From: Mycobacterium sp. URHD0025
Lineage (GTDB): Bacteria; Actinomycetota; Actinomycetes; Mycobacteriales; Mycobacteriaceae
Direction of reading: 5' to 3'
Assembly: GCF_000426065.1 (NCBI RefSeq)
Contig: NZ_AUEQ01000010.1
Span: forward strand, 45,668 to 109,667
Length of the DNA: 64,000 bases
Made by a program: the position numbers and the translations under genes. Shown piece by piece: positions 18,132-30,462 of this stretch (positions within the stretch are counted from its first letter, which is position 1; each line of letters starts with the position of its first letter). The notes beneath the pieces were generated by a model. The model saw only the letters and a list, made by a program, of their open reading frames with translations, ran no database searches and was not told the origin of the DNA.

Positions 18132-19556
18132 TTACAGCGGGATGTTCTTGTGGCGACCGCGCCGGTGCGGGGCCTCGGCCAGCGCCTGCGTCAACTTGCT
18201 GCGGGTGTGGGCCGGATCGATCTTCTCGTCGACCACGCCGATCTCGATCGCCGAATCCACACCGCCGGCAATCCTCTCGTGCTCCAGCGCGAGTTCCTCG
18301 TGCAGCGCGTCGCGTTCTGCAGCATCTTCGACAGCCGCCAGCTTGCGCTTGTGCAGGATGCCCACCGCGGCCTTGGCGCCCATGACCGCGACCTCGGCGT
18401 CCGGCCAGGCGAAGACCTTGGTGGCGTTGAGTGAGCGCGAGTTCATCGCGATGTAGGCACCGCCGTAGATCTTGCGGGTCACCAGGGTCACGCGGGGGAC
18501 CGAGGATTCACCGAAGGCGTGCAGCAGCTTGGCGCCGCGGCGCACCACACCGCCCCACTCCTGGTCCACACCGGGCAGGTAACCCGGGACGTCGACGACG
18601 ACCACCAGCGGAATGCCGAACGCGTCGCACAACCGCACGAAACGTGCTGACTTCTCAGCGCTTTCGGAGTTCAGGCAGCCACCGAGCCGCAGCGGGTTGT
18701 TCGCGATCACGCCGACCGAACGGCCGGCCAGCCGACCGAGACCGACAACGATCGACGGGGCCCACTTGCCCTGGAACTCCTCGAACGGGACACCCTCGTC
18801 GAGCAGCGCCTCGATGATCGGGTGCACGTCGTAGGCGCGGCGGGCGGACTCGGGCATCAGCGCCGCCAAGTCGGTGTCGCCGGCCTCGGCCTTGCTGCGA
18901 TCGAAATGGCCCTGCTGGCTGAACAATCCGACCAGACGACGACCGCGCTCGTAGGCGTCGAGCTCATCGTCGGCGACGATGTGGCACACACCGGACTTCT
19001 TGTGGTGAGCGTCGGGGCCGCCGAGCGACACCATGTCGACGTCCTCACCGGTGACACTGCGCACCACGTCCGGACCGGTGACGAACACCTTGCTGTCCGG
19101 AGCCATGATGATCACGTCGGTCAGGGCGGGCCCGTAAGCCGCACCGCCGGCGGCGAATCCGACGACCACCGAGATCTGGGGGATGTAGCCGGACGCCCGG
19201 ATCATCGCCTCGAAGACCAGACCGACCGCGTGCAGCGCCTTGACGCCCTCGGCCAGCCGCGCGCCGCCCGAGTGCCAGATGCCCACGATCGGGCTCTGCT
19301 CCTCGATCGCGGTGTCATACGCATTGACGATGTGGGCACAGCCCTCGATGCCCATGGCCCCACCCATGACGGTGCCGTCGGTGCAGAACGCAACCGTCCG
19401 AACGCCGTTGACCGTACCGGCCGCGGCCAGCACGCCCGAGCGGTCCCGCTCGTGGAGCAGTTCGACGCTGCCGTCGTCGAAGAACGTCTGCAGGCGCAAC
19501 AGCGGATCGCGCGGGTCGAGTGATTCGGCGGCTGCCTCGGGGGCCATGATCGTCAT
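18132..19556 (-). CDS. accD6: Acetyl/propionyl-CoA carboxylase carboxyltransferase beta subunit
   Basis: 474 residues, matching the family. It transfers the carboxyl group from biotinyl AccA3 to acetyl-CoA, making malonyl-CoA for fatty acid and mycolic acid elongation. Seen: carboxyltransferase core with GGARLAEGVKAL, FAAGGAAYGPALTD and a late RKIYGGAYIAMNSR. ATG at 19556 follows an AAAGGAG site; a longer reading to 19706 is rejected because it enters kasB. Last gene of the FAS-II operon, 46 bases after kasB. Confidence 0.93.
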   Translation of the reverse strand: MTIMAPEAAAESLDPRDPLLRLQTFFDDGSVELLHERDRSGVLAAAGTVNGVRTVAFCTDGTVMGGAMGIEGCAHIVNAYDTAIEEQSPIVGIWHSGGARLAEGVKALHAVGLVFEAMIRASGYIPQISVVVGFAAGGAAYGPALTDVIIMAPDSKVFVTGPDVVRSVTGEDVDMVSLGGPDAHHKKSGVCHIVADDELDAYERGRRLVGLFSQQGHFDRSKAEAGDTDLAALMPESARRAYDVHPIIEALLDEGVPFEEFQGKWAPSIVVGLGRLAGRSVGVIANNPLRLGGCLNSESAEKSARFVRLCDAFGIPLVVVVDVPGYLPGVDQEWGGVVRRGAKLLHAFGESSVPRVTLVTRKIYGGAYIAMNSRSLNATKVFAWPDAEVAVMGAKAAVGILHKRKLAAVEDAAERDALHEELALEHERIAGGVDSAIEIGVVDEKIDPAHTRSKLTQALAEAPHRRGRHKNIPL

Positions 19557-19602
19557 AGGGTCTCCTTTAATGGAAAGCGCTGGGTCGCCGTAGTTCGGAA
19601 GC

Positions 19603-20856
19603 TCAGTACTTTCCGAAGGCGAGCGCGACGTTGTGCCCACCGAATCCGAACGAATTGTTGATTGCGTACTTGTAATTGCCCTGCCGCGGCTCACCGGCGA
19701 CCACATCCAGATCGATCTCCGGATCGAGGTTGTGCAGGTTGCGCGTCGCAGGGATCACGCCGTCGCGCAGCGCCAGGACGGTGAGGATGGACTCCACCGC
19801 ACCGACCGCACCGACAGAATGGCCCAGCGCCGCCTTGGGCGCGTAGACCGCGGGCTTGTGGCCCACCATCGCGTTGTTGATCGCCTTGCTCTCGGCCACA
19901 TCGCCGACGCTGGTGCCAGTGGCATGGGCGTTGACGTGGTCGATGTCTTGGGGCTGCAGACCCGCCAGCTGGATGGCCCGGGTCATGGCATGACCGGCCT
20001 GCTCGCCGTTGGGGTCGGGGGCCACGATGTGATAGCCGTCCGAGGTCACGCTCGCTCCCATGATCCGGGCCAGGATGTTGGCGCCGCGGGCCTTGGCGTG
20101 CTCCTCGGTCTCGATCACCATCAGGGCGCCGGCCTCGCCGAAGACGAAACCGTTGCGATCCTTGTCGAAGGGCTTGCAGGCGCCTTCGGGATCGTCGTTG
20201 GAGTTGGACAAAACGATGCGCATCTGTGCGAAGCCGGCGATCGGCACGGCCTCGATCTTGGTTTCCACACCACCGCAGATCGCCATATCGGCCTCACCGA
20301 GGACGATCTGCCGCCACGCGTTGGCGATCGCTTCCGAACCCGACGCGCAGGCCGAGATCGAGGTGCACACCCCGGCCTTGGCCTTGCGCTCGAGTCCGAT
20401 CGCGGCTGCCGCGCCGTTGGGCATGTACATCTGCACCACCAGCGGCGACACCGCACGAAGGCCCTTGGTCCGCATTCCGTCGTAGGCGAACACGAGCTCT
20501 TCGGTAGAACCCAGACCGGTGCCGATGGACACCATGAGACGGCGGGCATCGACCTCGGGGGAGCCGGCATTGGCCCACACCCGACGGCCGATGACCGTCG
20601 ACATCTTCTGCAAATATGACAACCGGCGCAGTTCGACGCGTGTCAGCTCGGAGTCGAACTCTTCGAGGAGGTGGCCGCCGATGCGAACCGGCAAGTCGTA
20701 CTCGTCGACGAACGAATCAGTGAGCTTGCGGATGCCGCTCTGACCGTCGAGCAGCTTCTTCCACGTGCTCTCAGCATCGGTTGCCAGCGCCGTTGACATG
20801 GCTACGCCGGTGACAACCACATTGGGAAGACCATTCCCAGTGGACAATCCCGCCAT
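19603..20856 (-). CDS. kasB: Beta-ketoacyl-ACP synthase KasB
   Basis: 417 residues. It condenses malonyl-AcpM with long acyl-AcpM, extending meromycolate chains to full length. Seen: nucleophile Cys170 in [11 protein letters not shown], catalytic His in VNAHATGTS, Lys in PKAALGHS and His in NSFGFGGHN. The longer chain-length specificity of KasB versus KasA is family knowledge; the two are told apart here by order (KasA first) and by sequence resemblance to the known pair. 92 bases separate it from kasA, with a possible internal ribosome site (GGAAG) before the ATG. Confidence 0.93.
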   Translation of the reverse strand: MAGLSTGNGLPNVVVTGVAMSTALATDAESTWKKLLDGQSGIRKLTDSFVDEYDLPVRIGGHLLEEFDSELTRVELRRLSYLQKMSTVIGRRVWANAGSPEVDARRLMVSIGTGLGSTEELVFAYDGMRTKGLRAVSPLVVQMYMPNGAAAAIGLERKAKAGVCTSISACASGSEAIANAWRQIVLGEADMAICGGVETKIEAVPIAGFAQMRIVLSNSNDDPEGACKPFDKDRNGFVFGEAGALMVIETEEHAKARGANILARIMGASVTSDGYHIVAPDPNGEQAGHAMTRAIQLAGLQPQDIDHVNAHATGTSVGDVAESKAINNAMVGHKPAVYAPKAALGHSVGAVGAVESILTVLALRDGVIPATRNLHNLDPEIDLDVVAGEPRQGNYKYAINNSFGFGGHNVALAFGKY

Positions 20857-20948
20857 ATTTACGGAGTTCTTCCTTCCGTGCTTTCCCTCGGTTCTTTACC
20901 GTCCGGGGCTACCTTTCGGGGCCACCGATCAGGTTTTGTGCGCCGGCC

Positions 20949-22199
20949 TCAGTACCGTCCGAAGGCCAGAGCCACATTGTGTCCACCGAACCCGAACGAG
21001 TTGTTGATGGCGTACTTGTAGTCGCCATAACGAGGCTCGCCTGCAACCACATCGAGATCGATCTCAGGATCCGGTGTCTCGTAGTTGAGCGTCGGGGGAA
21101 TCACCCCGTCGCGCAACGCGAGCACCGTCAACACCGACTCCAGTGCACCGACAGCGCCGATCGAGTGACCCAGCGCCGACTTGGGCGCGTAGACCGCGGC
21201 GTTCTCGCATCCGGCAACGCGGATGGCATTGGCCTCGGCTGTGTCACCGATCGGGGTGGCGGTGCCGTGAGCGTTGATGTGATCGATGTCCTTGGCGTCC
21301 AGGCCCGCGGTTTCCATCGCCCGCTTCATCGCGGCACCGGCACGCTGACCGTTGTCCGCCGGAGCGACCATGTGGAATGCGTCCGAGGTGATGCCTGCAC
21401 CCATCACCCGGGCCAGCGGCTTGGCGCCACGGGCCAGGGCATGCTCCTCGGTCTCGATGATCATCATCGCGCCGGCCTCGCCGAACACGAATCCGTCACG
21501 GTCCTTGTCGAACGGCCGGGACGCCCCTGCGGGATCGTCGTTACGCGTCGACATGGCGCGCATCATCGAGAACGCCGCGATCGGCAGTGCCTCGATGCCG
21601 CCTTCCACGCCGCCGACGACGGCGAAGTCCGCATCACCCATCACGATCTGGCGCCAGCCGTGGGCGATGGCCTCAGATCCCGACGAACACGCCGACACCG
21701 GCGTGATGACCCCGGCGCGGGCGCCGAGTTCAAGACCGGCGACCGCGGCCGCACCGTTGGGCATGATCATCTGAACGGCGAGCGGGCTGACCTTGCGGAT
21801 GCCGCCCTCGTTCATCGCGTCGTAGGTCTCGACGATCTTCTCGCCACCGCCGAGGCCCGTGCCGATCACGACGGAGAACCGATCGGGATCGACCTCGGGC
21901 GCTCCGGCGTTTTTCCACAGCCGTCGGGCCAGCACCAGCGACATGCGCTGCACGTAGGAATTACGTCGCAGCTCGATGCGCGTCAAGTGGCTGTCCACGT
22001 CATCGACCAGGTGGCCACCGATACGCACCGGAAGGTCCCACTTGGTGACGAAGTCGTCGGTCAACTCACGGATGCCGCTTTCTCCGGCCAGGAGGCCCTT
22101 CCACGTGCTCTCGATGTCAGCAGCGAGCGCCGTGGTGGCCTCCACGGCGGTCACCACGACGTTCGGGAAGCCTCCGTTAGCAGTGGAAGGTCTGGTCAT
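20949..22199 (-). CDS. kasA: Beta-ketoacyl-ACP synthase KasA
   Basis: 416 residues. Essential FAS-II condensing enzyme elongating acyl-AcpM with malonyl-AcpM; the known target of thiolactomycin. Seen: Cys171 in [10 protein letters not shown], then [17 protein letters not shown] and NSFGFGGHN, giving the Cys-His-Lys-His set. ATG at 22199 overlaps the acpM stop by four bases (ATGA), so carrier and synthase are translationally coupled. High identity with kasB suggests an old tandem duplication. Confidence 0.95.
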   Translation of the reverse strand: MTRPSTANGGFPNVVVTAVEATTALAADIESTWKGLLAGESGIRELTDDFVTKWDLPVRIGGHLVDDVDSHLTRIELRRNSYVQRMSLVLARRLWKNAGAPEVDPDRFSVVIGTGLGGGEKIVETYDAMNEGGIRKVSPLAVQMIMPNGAAAVAGLELGARAGVITPVSACSSGSEAIAHGWRQIVMGDADFAVVGGVEGGIEALPIAAFSMMRAMSTRNDDPAGASRPFDKDRDGFVFGEAGAMMIIETEEHALARGAKPLARVMGAGITSDAFHMVAPADNGQRAGAAMKRAMETAGLDAKDIDHINAHGTATPIGDTAEANAIRVAGCENAAVYAPKSALGHSIGAVGALESVLTVLALRDGVIPPTLNYETPDPEIDLDVVAGEPRYGDYKYAINNSFGFGGHNVALAFGRY

Positions 22200-22492
22200 T
22201 CCGAGCCAAACTTCTCGCGCAGGGCGGCGGCAGCCTCGGGGTTCTCTTCTTCGAGCTTCTGGATGTAGGAGACGACGTCACCGACGGTGCGCAGGCCGGC
22301 CAGATCCTCGTCGGGGATCTTCACGCCGTACTTGTCCTCGGTCTGCACGGCGATCTCCACCATCGACAGCGAGTCGATGTCCAGGTCGTCGACGAAGGAC
22401 TTCTCCGGGGTCACCTCAGACGGCTCGATGCCGGTGACCTCTTCGATGATCTCGGCGAGACCGGCGATGATTTCTTCTTGACTGGCGGCCAC
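22196..22492 (-). CDS. acpM: Meromycolate extension acyl carrier protein
   Basis: 98 residues from the GTG at 22492, chosen for the AAGGAG site just before it and because AcpM proteins open with [15 protein letters not shown]. The frame can be read back to 22540 but that part is untypical. Ser41 in DIDSLSMVE takes the phosphopantetheine arm that carries growing meromycolate chains. The acidic tail after the ACP fold ([17 protein letters not shown]) is the mycobacterial extension, somewhat shorter here than the M. tuberculosis one as remembered. Confidence 0.93.
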   Translation of the reverse strand: MAASQEEIIAGLAEIIEEVTGIEPSEVTPEKSFVDDLDIDSLSMVEIAVQTEDKYGVKIPDEDLAGLRTVGDVVSYIQKLEEENPEAAAALREKFGSE

Positions 22493-22581
22493 AATGGCTC
22501 CTTCTTGTTGTTGATCGCGCCCTCCGGGTACGGAGGACATTCCGGGACGTTCGTTTTTTCGATATTCAGTTGTCGCTGGAC

Positions 22582-23523
22582 TCAGAGCTCGTCCAAGCCG
22601 TCCAGGTCTGCTGGGGCCTTGATGGCCCGGGCCGGGGTGCCCTTCAGTTCACGTTTGGCGATGCCGGCCAGGGTGCCTGCGGGCGGGAACTCCACGATCC
22701 CGGGGCGCTCGGCATTCTCGAAACGGTCTCGCATGGTCGCGGTGCACAGATCCCAGCGCACCGGCTTGGTCAGCTGGGACACCAGCTTCTCCATCGCGTC
22801 GGCGGCTGACGTGACCGGCTGACCGTCCGCATTCGAGAGGAGGGTCGTGTTCGGCCTCAAGGACGAAGCGGTTGTTACCTCTCGAACTGCGGCGGCGTAG
22901 CCGTCCAGCGCGGAAGCCATGTAATGGGTGTGGAACGCGCCCGCGGTCGCCAGCTTACGGACGCGGGCCTTGGCCGGCGGATCCTCGGCGAGCTTCTCCA
23001 GTGCCGCGACGGCGCCGGCGGCCACGATCTGGCCGGCCGCGTTCCGGTTGGCCGGGACCAGGTCGAGTGACTCCAGCCGGGCCAGTACCTCGGCCTCGTC
23101 GCCGCCGAGAACCGCCGCCATGCCGGTCGGCTCGACGGCGCAGGCCTTGGCCATCTCGGCGCCGCGGGTGGCGGCCAGCTTGACGGCGTCATCGGCGGAG
23201 ATGACCCCGGCGATGGCGTAAGCGGCGATCTCGCCGACGGAATGACCCGCCACGAGAGTCTCGGCGGTATCGGGCAGACCGCGTTTGGCCAGTTCTTCGT
23301 AGGCCAGCAGCGTGGCGGCCACCACCAGCGGCTGAGTCACCGCGGTGTCGGTGATCTCCTCGGCGGTGGCAGTGGTTCCCAGGCGCGCCAGATCCAGGCC
23401 GCTGATCTGCGACCACGTGGCGAGGCGATCGGCGGCACCGGGCAGCTCCAGCCAAGGGGAGAGCATGCCGGGCGTCTGCGATCCCTGGCCGGGAGCAAGC
23501 AATGCGAGCACGGGTTGAGGCAC
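22582..23523 (-). CDS. fabD: Malonyl-CoA:ACP acyltransferase
   Basis: 313 residues. It loads malonate from CoA onto AcpM for each FAS-II cycle. Seen: opening LALLAPGQGSQTPGM, nucleophile Ser95 in GHSVGE, and catalytic His198 in GAFHTHYM. First gene of the operon fabD-acpM-kasA-kasB-accD6; 89 bases separate its stop from the acpM start. The promoter region upstream (23524-23683) holds a strong palindrome and lies directly behind the mabR stop. Confidence 0.93.
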   Translation of the reverse strand: MPQPVLALLAPGQGSQTPGMLSPWLELPGAADRLATWSQISGLDLARLGTTATAEEITDTAVTQPLVVAATLLAYEELAKRGLPDTAETLVAGHSVGEIAAYAIAGVISADDAVKLAATRGAEMAKACAVEPTGMAAVLGGDEAEVLARLESLDLVPANRNAAGQIVAAGAVAALEKLAEDPPAKARVRKLATAGAFHTHYMASALDGYAAAVREVTTASSLRPNTTLLSNADGQPVTSAADAMEKLVSQLTKPVRWDLCTATMRDRFENAERPGIVEFPPAGTLAGIAKRELKGTPARAIKAPADLDGLDEL

Positions 23524-23589
23524 GTCTTTAAGAGAACACTGTGAAGACGGTTTTGTGGGGTGTAAGAGATTATGAACCTTGTCTTATGT

Positions 23590-23610
23590 TTTTGTAGGTT
23601 CCCTACAAAA
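23590..23610. promoter_or_regulatory. Probable MabR operator upstream of fabD
   Basis: Perfect 9-base inverted repeat TTTTGTAGG-N3-CCTACAAAA, 67 bases upstream of the fabD ATG. A further TTTTGTGGG half-like site lies at 23551. A CATAAT-type -10 reads toward fabD at about 23569-23574, placing the palindrome around the -35. MabR is known to bind and activate the FAS-II promoter, so this is the natural binding site; assignment is by position and symmetry. Confidence 0.6.
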
Positions 23611-23683
23611 GTGCATGTTATGCGACGTTGCCTTCACCGCAGCGAAATATGTCACAGCCCCTCGATCGCTCGGTGAGGCCAGT

Positions 23684-25009
23684 TCAGGCCCGTTGTCGGG
23701 TGGAATGAGCCGGGCGAATCGCCGGTATCACCGTGGTTCCACCATTTGGCGTGCTCGGCTGGTATGCCTGTTTGCTCAGCCTGCCGACTGTCGAGGCGAC
23801 GCGCAACACGTAGGCGTCCCTGGGCACGGCCGGATCGCGGCCGGTGAAGTCGCCGATCCGTTTGAGCCGGTAGCGGACCGTGTTTGGATGAACGAACAAT
23901 TTGCGGGCGCAAGCTTCGATGGCGCCGCCGGAGTCCAGGAATGCGTCGAGAGTCTCTGTGAGGGCCGGGCCGGCATCGCCCAGCGGGCGCATGACCTCGG
24001 TTTCCAATGCCGCGATGGCGGTCGCATCGCCCAGCAGGGCCCGTTCGGGCAACAGGTCACGCGCCGACACCGGCCGGGGTGCGCCGGTCCACCCCGCCAC
24101 CGCGTTCATCCCGGAGATCGCCTCGGTGGCGCTGCGGTGCGCGGCGGTCAGCGTCGGGGAGGTTGGCCCGATCACCACCGGACCGTCGGCGAACACCGAC
24201 AGCAGGTCGGCCAGGAAGCGGTCGGTCGGTGACAGGGGGCCCGACACGATCGCGACCAGCCAGGTTCCGTGCACATCCGACAGCGCTGCCCGGTCGTTGC
24301 GCTTCACGACATCGTGGATGTCGTCGCGAGCCAGGTCCAACCGGTCCTTGCGCGGCAGGCCCACGATCACCGTGGCCGGCGCGGTCGCGTCCCAATTCAG
24401 CGCCGCGGCCTGCGACTGCAGCTCGGGTCCGGTGTCGCCGCGCACCACCGCGTCGACGACGTTGGCCTCCATTCGCAGGTCCCAGGCGCCGCGAGCCTCG
24501 GCCTGGTCGGCGTAGGCGCTGGCCGCCGCGAACGCCAGGTCCCGGCTGTACCGCAGGATGCCCGCCGTCAGCGCGTTGAGCTGCTCCTCGGACCGGGCCA
24601 GCAGGGGCACCACCTCCTCGAAGAACTCCATCGAGGTCCGCACCATCTCGACCGACTGGCGCAAGGCGATACGGCGACGCAGATCCTGGGGCACCACCTC
24701 GAAGGCCTGAGCGGTGTAGCTGACATCGCTTGCCGGATCCCGCATCCACTCGACGAAGTTGACCACGGCGGTCTGGACCACCAGCTGCACGCTGGCCCGC
24801 TGCGACGCGTCGAGATCGGAGAAGAAGTCCAGGCGCTGGGCCATCGCGTGCACGGCCTCGGTGGCCAGCCTGCCGGAATACTGCTTCAGCCGGCGTAACA
24901 CCGAGTCGGGCACGCTCGCGAGGACCTCGACGGTCGACTTGGGCGGAACGAACCGGTTGTTGTCAGGCACCCCTAAAAGGTACGCCTGTTTTCTGGTGGA
25001 ATCCTCCAA
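23684..25009 (-). CDS. mabR: Mycolic acid biosynthesis regulator, PucR-type
   Basis: Up to 441 residues. Transcriptional regulator of the FAS-II operon, the Rv2242 equivalent. Seen: a central GGDEF-like/CdaR region (residues about 170-310) and a C-terminal PucR-type helix-turn-helix (CARKLFVHPNTVRYRLKRIGDFTGRDP). Two starts are possible: TTG at 25009 with GAGTAGGG before it, or GTG at 24970 (VPDNNRFVPPK), which gives 428 residues, nearer the known length. It lies 160 bases upstream of fabD in the same direction. Confidence 0.88.
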   Translation of the reverse strand: MEDSTRKQAYLLGVPDNNRFVPPKSTVEVLASVPDSVLRRLKQYSGRLATEAVHAMAQRLDFFSDLDASQRASVQLVVQTAVVNFVEWMRDPASDVSYTAQAFEVVPQDLRRRIALRQSVEMVRTSMEFFEEVVPLLARSEEQLNALTAGILRYSRDLAFAAASAYADQAEARGAWDLRMEANVVDAVVRGDTGPELQSQAAALNWDATAPATVIVGLPRKDRLDLARDDIHDVVKRNDRAALSDVHGTWLVAIVSGPLSPTDRFLADLLSVFADGPVVIGPTSPTLTAAHRSATEAISGMNAVAGWTGAPRPVSARDLLPERALLGDATAIAALETEVMRPLGDAGPALTETLDAFLDSGGAIEACARKLFVHPNTVRYRLKRIGDFTGRDPAVPRDAYVLRVASTVGRLSKQAYQPSTPNGGTTVIPAIRPAHSTRQRA

Positions 25010-25024
25010 CAGCCCTACTCAGAC

Positions 25025-25055
25025 GGGCGGTCGTTCTCTTATGGAACGACCGCCC
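25025..25055 (-). terminator. Hairpin terminator after aceE
   Basis: Inverted repeat GGGCGGTCGTTC-N7-GAACGACCGCCC lies 15 bases after the aceE stop and just before mabR. It separates the aceE transcript from mabR. It could also slow read-through that would add to mabR expression. Confidence 0.75.
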
Positions 25056-25069
25056 GCCCGAGAACTCGC

Positions 25070-27859
<2,790 letters not shown>

Positions 27860-28004
27860 CTTCCGCTCCTTGTTAGGCGGTTACTACTGACAGTGCTTGT
27901 GGCACCTTCTATCGTCCACCTATCTTGCCGCCTCCGTGCCGCTGGGGGTGGCGCTGCGCAAGTTACCCATCGGTTGCTTTCCGAACCGGTAACGTCTGCA
28001 GATC

Positions 28005-28577
28005 GTGCCGGTTGATGGGCAGTTTGGGGCAAAGGCGCGGATCGCCGCGCGCGCATTCGGTGGCGCCGCGGTGATCGCGATGGTCGTGGTGGGCTGTACC
28101 TCCGTTACCGGCGGTAACGCACAGGTCGATTCCGCGGTGGCTCCCGAGTATCGGGCGTCGGTGAAGGCCTCGATCGAGGAATCCTCGGCCAGCTCGGTGA
28201 CCCGCGAATCCGAACGTCAGGCCTCGTTGACCACGCGGGCGGTGCACACCGTGTGCGAGGACCTCAGCACCTCGGCCGTCGACGCGGTCAACGCGGTCAA
28301 CGGCTACGTCGAAGCGGTGAACAACGGCGGTGACACCGCGGCCAAGGCCGGTCCCGCGATCGACGGATTGAACCGCAGCGCCGATCTGGTCAGTTCGGGT
28401 CTGTCCGACGCGCTGTCACCGGATCTGCGCGACGCGCTGACCGAGTGGATCGACTCGGCGAGGGCTCTCGTCGCCGCCATTTCCGACCACGTCGGCCCAG
28501 ATGAGTTCAATGCGGCGTCCAACCGATCGAACACCGCCCGAGAGAATGCGCTGACCCGATGCGACAAGGCTTACTGA
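28005..28577 (+). CDS. Putative lipoprotein of unknown function
   Basis: 190 residues. Signal peptide with lipobox VVVGC at about residues 27-31 (IAMVVVGC), so it is probably lipidated and held in the cell envelope. The mature part is helical and Ala/Ser-rich with two further cysteines (HTVCED near the middle, TRCDKAY at the end) that could pair. No family was recognised; in position it matches Rv2240c. GTG start at 28005 follows the 145-base divergent region shared with aceE. Confidence 0.7.
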   Translation: MPVDGQFGAKARIAARAFGGAAVIAMVVVGCTSVTGGNAQVDSAVAPEYRASVKASIEESSASSVTRESERQASLTTRAVHTVCEDLSTSAVDAVNAVNGYVEAVNNGGDTAAKAGPAIDGLNRSADLVSSGLSDALSPDLRDALTEWIDSARALVAAISDHVGPDEFNAASNRSNTARENALTRCDKAY

Positions 28578-28721
28578 CCGGTGGGGCGACAAAGTGGCCC
28601 GCCGGGCACCCGCGGTGGTGCGCCGTCGTGCGACGATAGGTCGCAACACGCAACATGCGCAGATGAACGAGCAACCGACAAGTCTTGAGAGAGGCTCGAA
28701 GAAAGGTAAGGAGGACCGACG

Positions 28722-29159
28722 GTGGTCGCGGCGGCGGGTACGGACTCAGGCCCGAACTACGCCCAAATACTGGGCATCCACAAGGATCAGGTAGTCCAGG
28801 AACTGGGGTGGGACGAGGATAGCGACGACGACATCCGGGCCGACATCGAGGAAGCGTGCGGCTCCGAGCTGCTCGATGAGGATTCGGACGAAGTCGTCGA
28901 CGTCGTAATGCTCTGGTGGAGGGACGACGACGGGGATCTCGTCGACCGGCTCATGGACGCCATCACTCCGCTCGCCGAGGACGGCGTGATCTGGGTGGTT
29001 ACTCCCAAGACCGGCAAGGCCGGGCATGTGCAGCCCGCCGAGATCGCCGAATCGGCGCCGACGGCCGGTCTGATGCAGACCTCGTCGGCCAAATTGGGGG
29101 ACTGGACGGCGAGCCGGCTGGTGCAGCCGAAATCGAAGGCAGCAGGCAAGCGGCAATAA
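28722..29159 (+). CDS. DUF3052 family protein
   Basis: 145 residues, very acidic in the middle (WDEDSDDDIRADIEEACGSELLDEDSDE), belonging to the actinobacterial DUF3052 family; the Rv2239c equivalent. Function unknown; cytosolic by the lack of a signal. GTG start at 28722 follows a strong AAGGAGG site. Its TAA overlaps the ATG of ahpE (TAATG), so the two are coupled, which suggests a role near peroxide defence without proving it. Confidence 0.8.
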   Translation: MVAAAGTDSGPNYAQILGIHKDQVVQELGWDEDSDDDIRADIEEACGSELLDEDSDEVVDVVMLWWRDDDGDLVDRLMDAITPLAEDGVIWVVTPKTGKAGHVQPAEIAESAPTAGLMQTSSAKLGDWTASRLVQPKSKAAGKRQ

Positions 29160-29620
29160 TGCTGGCTGTGGGAGCCCCGGCGCCCGATTTCACGCTCCGG
29201 GACCAGAACGGCAGGCCGGTCACACTCAGCTCCTACCGCGGTGTCAAAGACGTGCTGCTGGTCTTCTTTCCGCTGGCGTTCACCGGCGTGTGCGAAGGCG
29301 AACTGGGGGAGATTCGCGACAAGCTGCCGCTGTACGAGAACGACGACACGGCAACGCTGGCCATCTCGGTCGGCCCGACCCCGACGCACAAGATCTGGTC
29401 CGTCGAAAGCGGATTCACGTTCCCGGTGCTGTCGGATTTCTGGCCGCACGGCGCGGTCACCCAGGCCTACGGCGTGTTCAACGACGAGGCCGGTTACCCG
29501 AATCGTGGCACGTTCGTGGTCGACCGGGCGGGCGCCATCCGCTTCGCGGAGATGATGGACCCGGGTCAGCCACGGGATCAGGCGGTGTGGCGGGAAGCAT
29601 TGACGGCATTGCAGGCTTGA
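29159..29620 (+). CDS. ahpE: Peroxiredoxin AhpE (one-cysteine type)
   Basis: 153 residues. It reduces hydroperoxides and peroxynitrite; the mycobacterial enzyme is recycled by mycothiol/mycoredoxin. Seen: peroxidatic Cys45 in FPLAFTGVCEGELG and a conserved downstream Arg/Trp set; no second conserved cysteine, consistent with a 1-Cys enzyme. Translationally coupled to the DUF3052 gene. The tRNA-Val gene that hosts the integrative element begins 42 bases after its stop. Confidence 0.92.
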   Translation: MLAVGAPAPDFTLRDQNGRPVTLSSYRGVKDVLLVFFPLAFTGVCEGELGEIRDKLPLYENDDTATLAISVGPTPTHKIWSVESGFTFPVLSDFWPHGAVTQAYGVFNDEAGYPNRGTFVVDRAGAIRFAEMMDPGQPRDQAVWREALTALQA

Positions 29621-29662
29621 ATTTCCGGTCACGCCGTCTCGGCGTGTACCGTGCCTGCGACG

Positions 29663-29737
29663 GGGCGCGTAGCTCAGTGGTAGAGCTCTGGTTTTACACA
29701 CCAGCGGTCGGCGGTTCGATACCGTCCGCGCCCACCA
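29663..29737 (+). tRNA. tRNA-Val (anticodon TAC), CCA encoded
   Basis: Full cloverleaf: acceptor GGGCGCG/CGCGCCC, D-arm around GCTCAGTGGTAGAGC, anticodon stem CTGGT/ACCAG with loop TTTACAC (anticodon TAC), T-arm with GGTTCGATACC, discriminator A and encoded CCA. The 3' 45 bases are repeated at 35723 and form the attachment core of the integrative element. The gene stays intact after integration because the element supplies the same 3' end. Confidence 0.95.
29693..29737 (+). repeat. Left attachment core (attL) in tRNA-Val
   Basis: 45-base sequence from the anticodon loop (TTTACAC) to the CCA end of the tRNA gene, identical to 35723-35767. Tyrosine integrases typically use tRNA 3' halves as cores. 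Crossover probably occurs over the anticodon stem-loop. Confidence 0.9.
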
Positions 29738-29796
29738 AGAAAGTCCCAGGTAGAACCCGGTTTTGAGTCTGGGTCACAGTCCAATCGAACCCCCGG

Positions 29797-29815
29797 TGGG
29801 CCAATAATGGGCCAA
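29797..29815 (+). repeat. Left arm-type repeat pair
   Basis: Two copies of TGGGCCAA spaced by TAA (11-base period), about 60 bases inside the left core. The same pair, with AAA as spacer, lies at 35587-35605 near the right end in the same orientation. Likely integrase arm-binding sites. Confidence 0.6.
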
Positions 29816-29898
29816 CGCACTGAGCCCGCACCCATAGGTTTGTGGGTAGGGATAGTTACACTTGTGGTATTGCCAATGCAGCGAGGGAGGTGATGGAG

Positions 29899-30462
29899 AT
29901 GGCGACGGCCATTGATGTAGGTCAGTACGTGTACCAGCGGAAGGGCTGGGTCAACGCGTGGTGTCTCCAGAAGCTCGTCTACTTCGCGCATGCTTGGAGC
30001 CTCGCGTGGGATGGTCAGGGACTGTTCGATTCTGAGCTTGAGGCATGGCCCGATGGTCCGGTTGAACGCGAACTGTATGCGGTAAACAAGTATTACCGCG
30101 ACGGCGGTTACTTCTCTACGGACCTGTTTGGTGCTGACGTTTCACGCCTCACACCCCGCCAAATGGCAGTAATCGACGCGGTGATTGCTCACTACGGCGA
30201 TTGGTCGAAAGACGAATTGGTCGAGGCAAGCCACACACCCGTTTGGCAGGCCGCCCGTGGGGATGCGGGTCGACACGCGCAGGGCGGGGTGCTGGCCACA
30301 CGTGACATTCGGCGTTGGCACACGCGTGCGGCATTGACAGGTGCTGACGCGCCCGAGCCTCCGTCCGACTACGTCGGGGGACTGTCTGATGTATCGAACG
30401 AACTCGTTGACGCGCAGATCGCTAGATGGCGCGGCGCGCTCGACTTGCTCGCTGAGCGTTGA
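29899..30462 (+). CDS. Panacea-domain (DUF4065/SocA-like) antitoxin
   Basis: 187 residues. Seen: an opening typical of the Panacea fold (DVGQYVYQRKGWVNAWCLQKLVYFAHAWSLAWDGQGLF, then EAWPDGPVERELYAVNKYY). Panacea domains serve as antitoxins for many unrelated toxins and are found next to them. ATG at 29899 is preferred over 29893 because GGGAGG lies eight bases before it. The TGA overlaps the TTG of the Doc gene (TTGA), so antitoxin and toxin are translationally coupled, antitoxin first. Expected role: bind and neutralise the Doc toxin, and repress or stabilise the module. Confidence 0.8.
   Translation: MATAIDVGQYVYQRKGWVNAWCLQKLVYFAHAWSLAWDGQGLFDSELEAWPDGPVERELYAVNKYYRDGGYFSTDLFGADVSRLTPRQMAVIDAVIAHYGDWSKDELVEASHTPVWQAARGDAGRHAQGGVLATRDIRRWHTRAALTGADAPEPPSDYVGGLSDVSNELVDAQIARWRGALDLLAER

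Noticed and set aside
18132..19706. Longer accD6 start at 19706
   Set aside because: The extra 50 residues enter the kasB end and have no ribosome site; the ATG at 19556 has AAAGGAG.
20979..22268. 429-codon frame on the plus strand
   Set aside because: Antisense of kasA with composition typical of a shadow frame.
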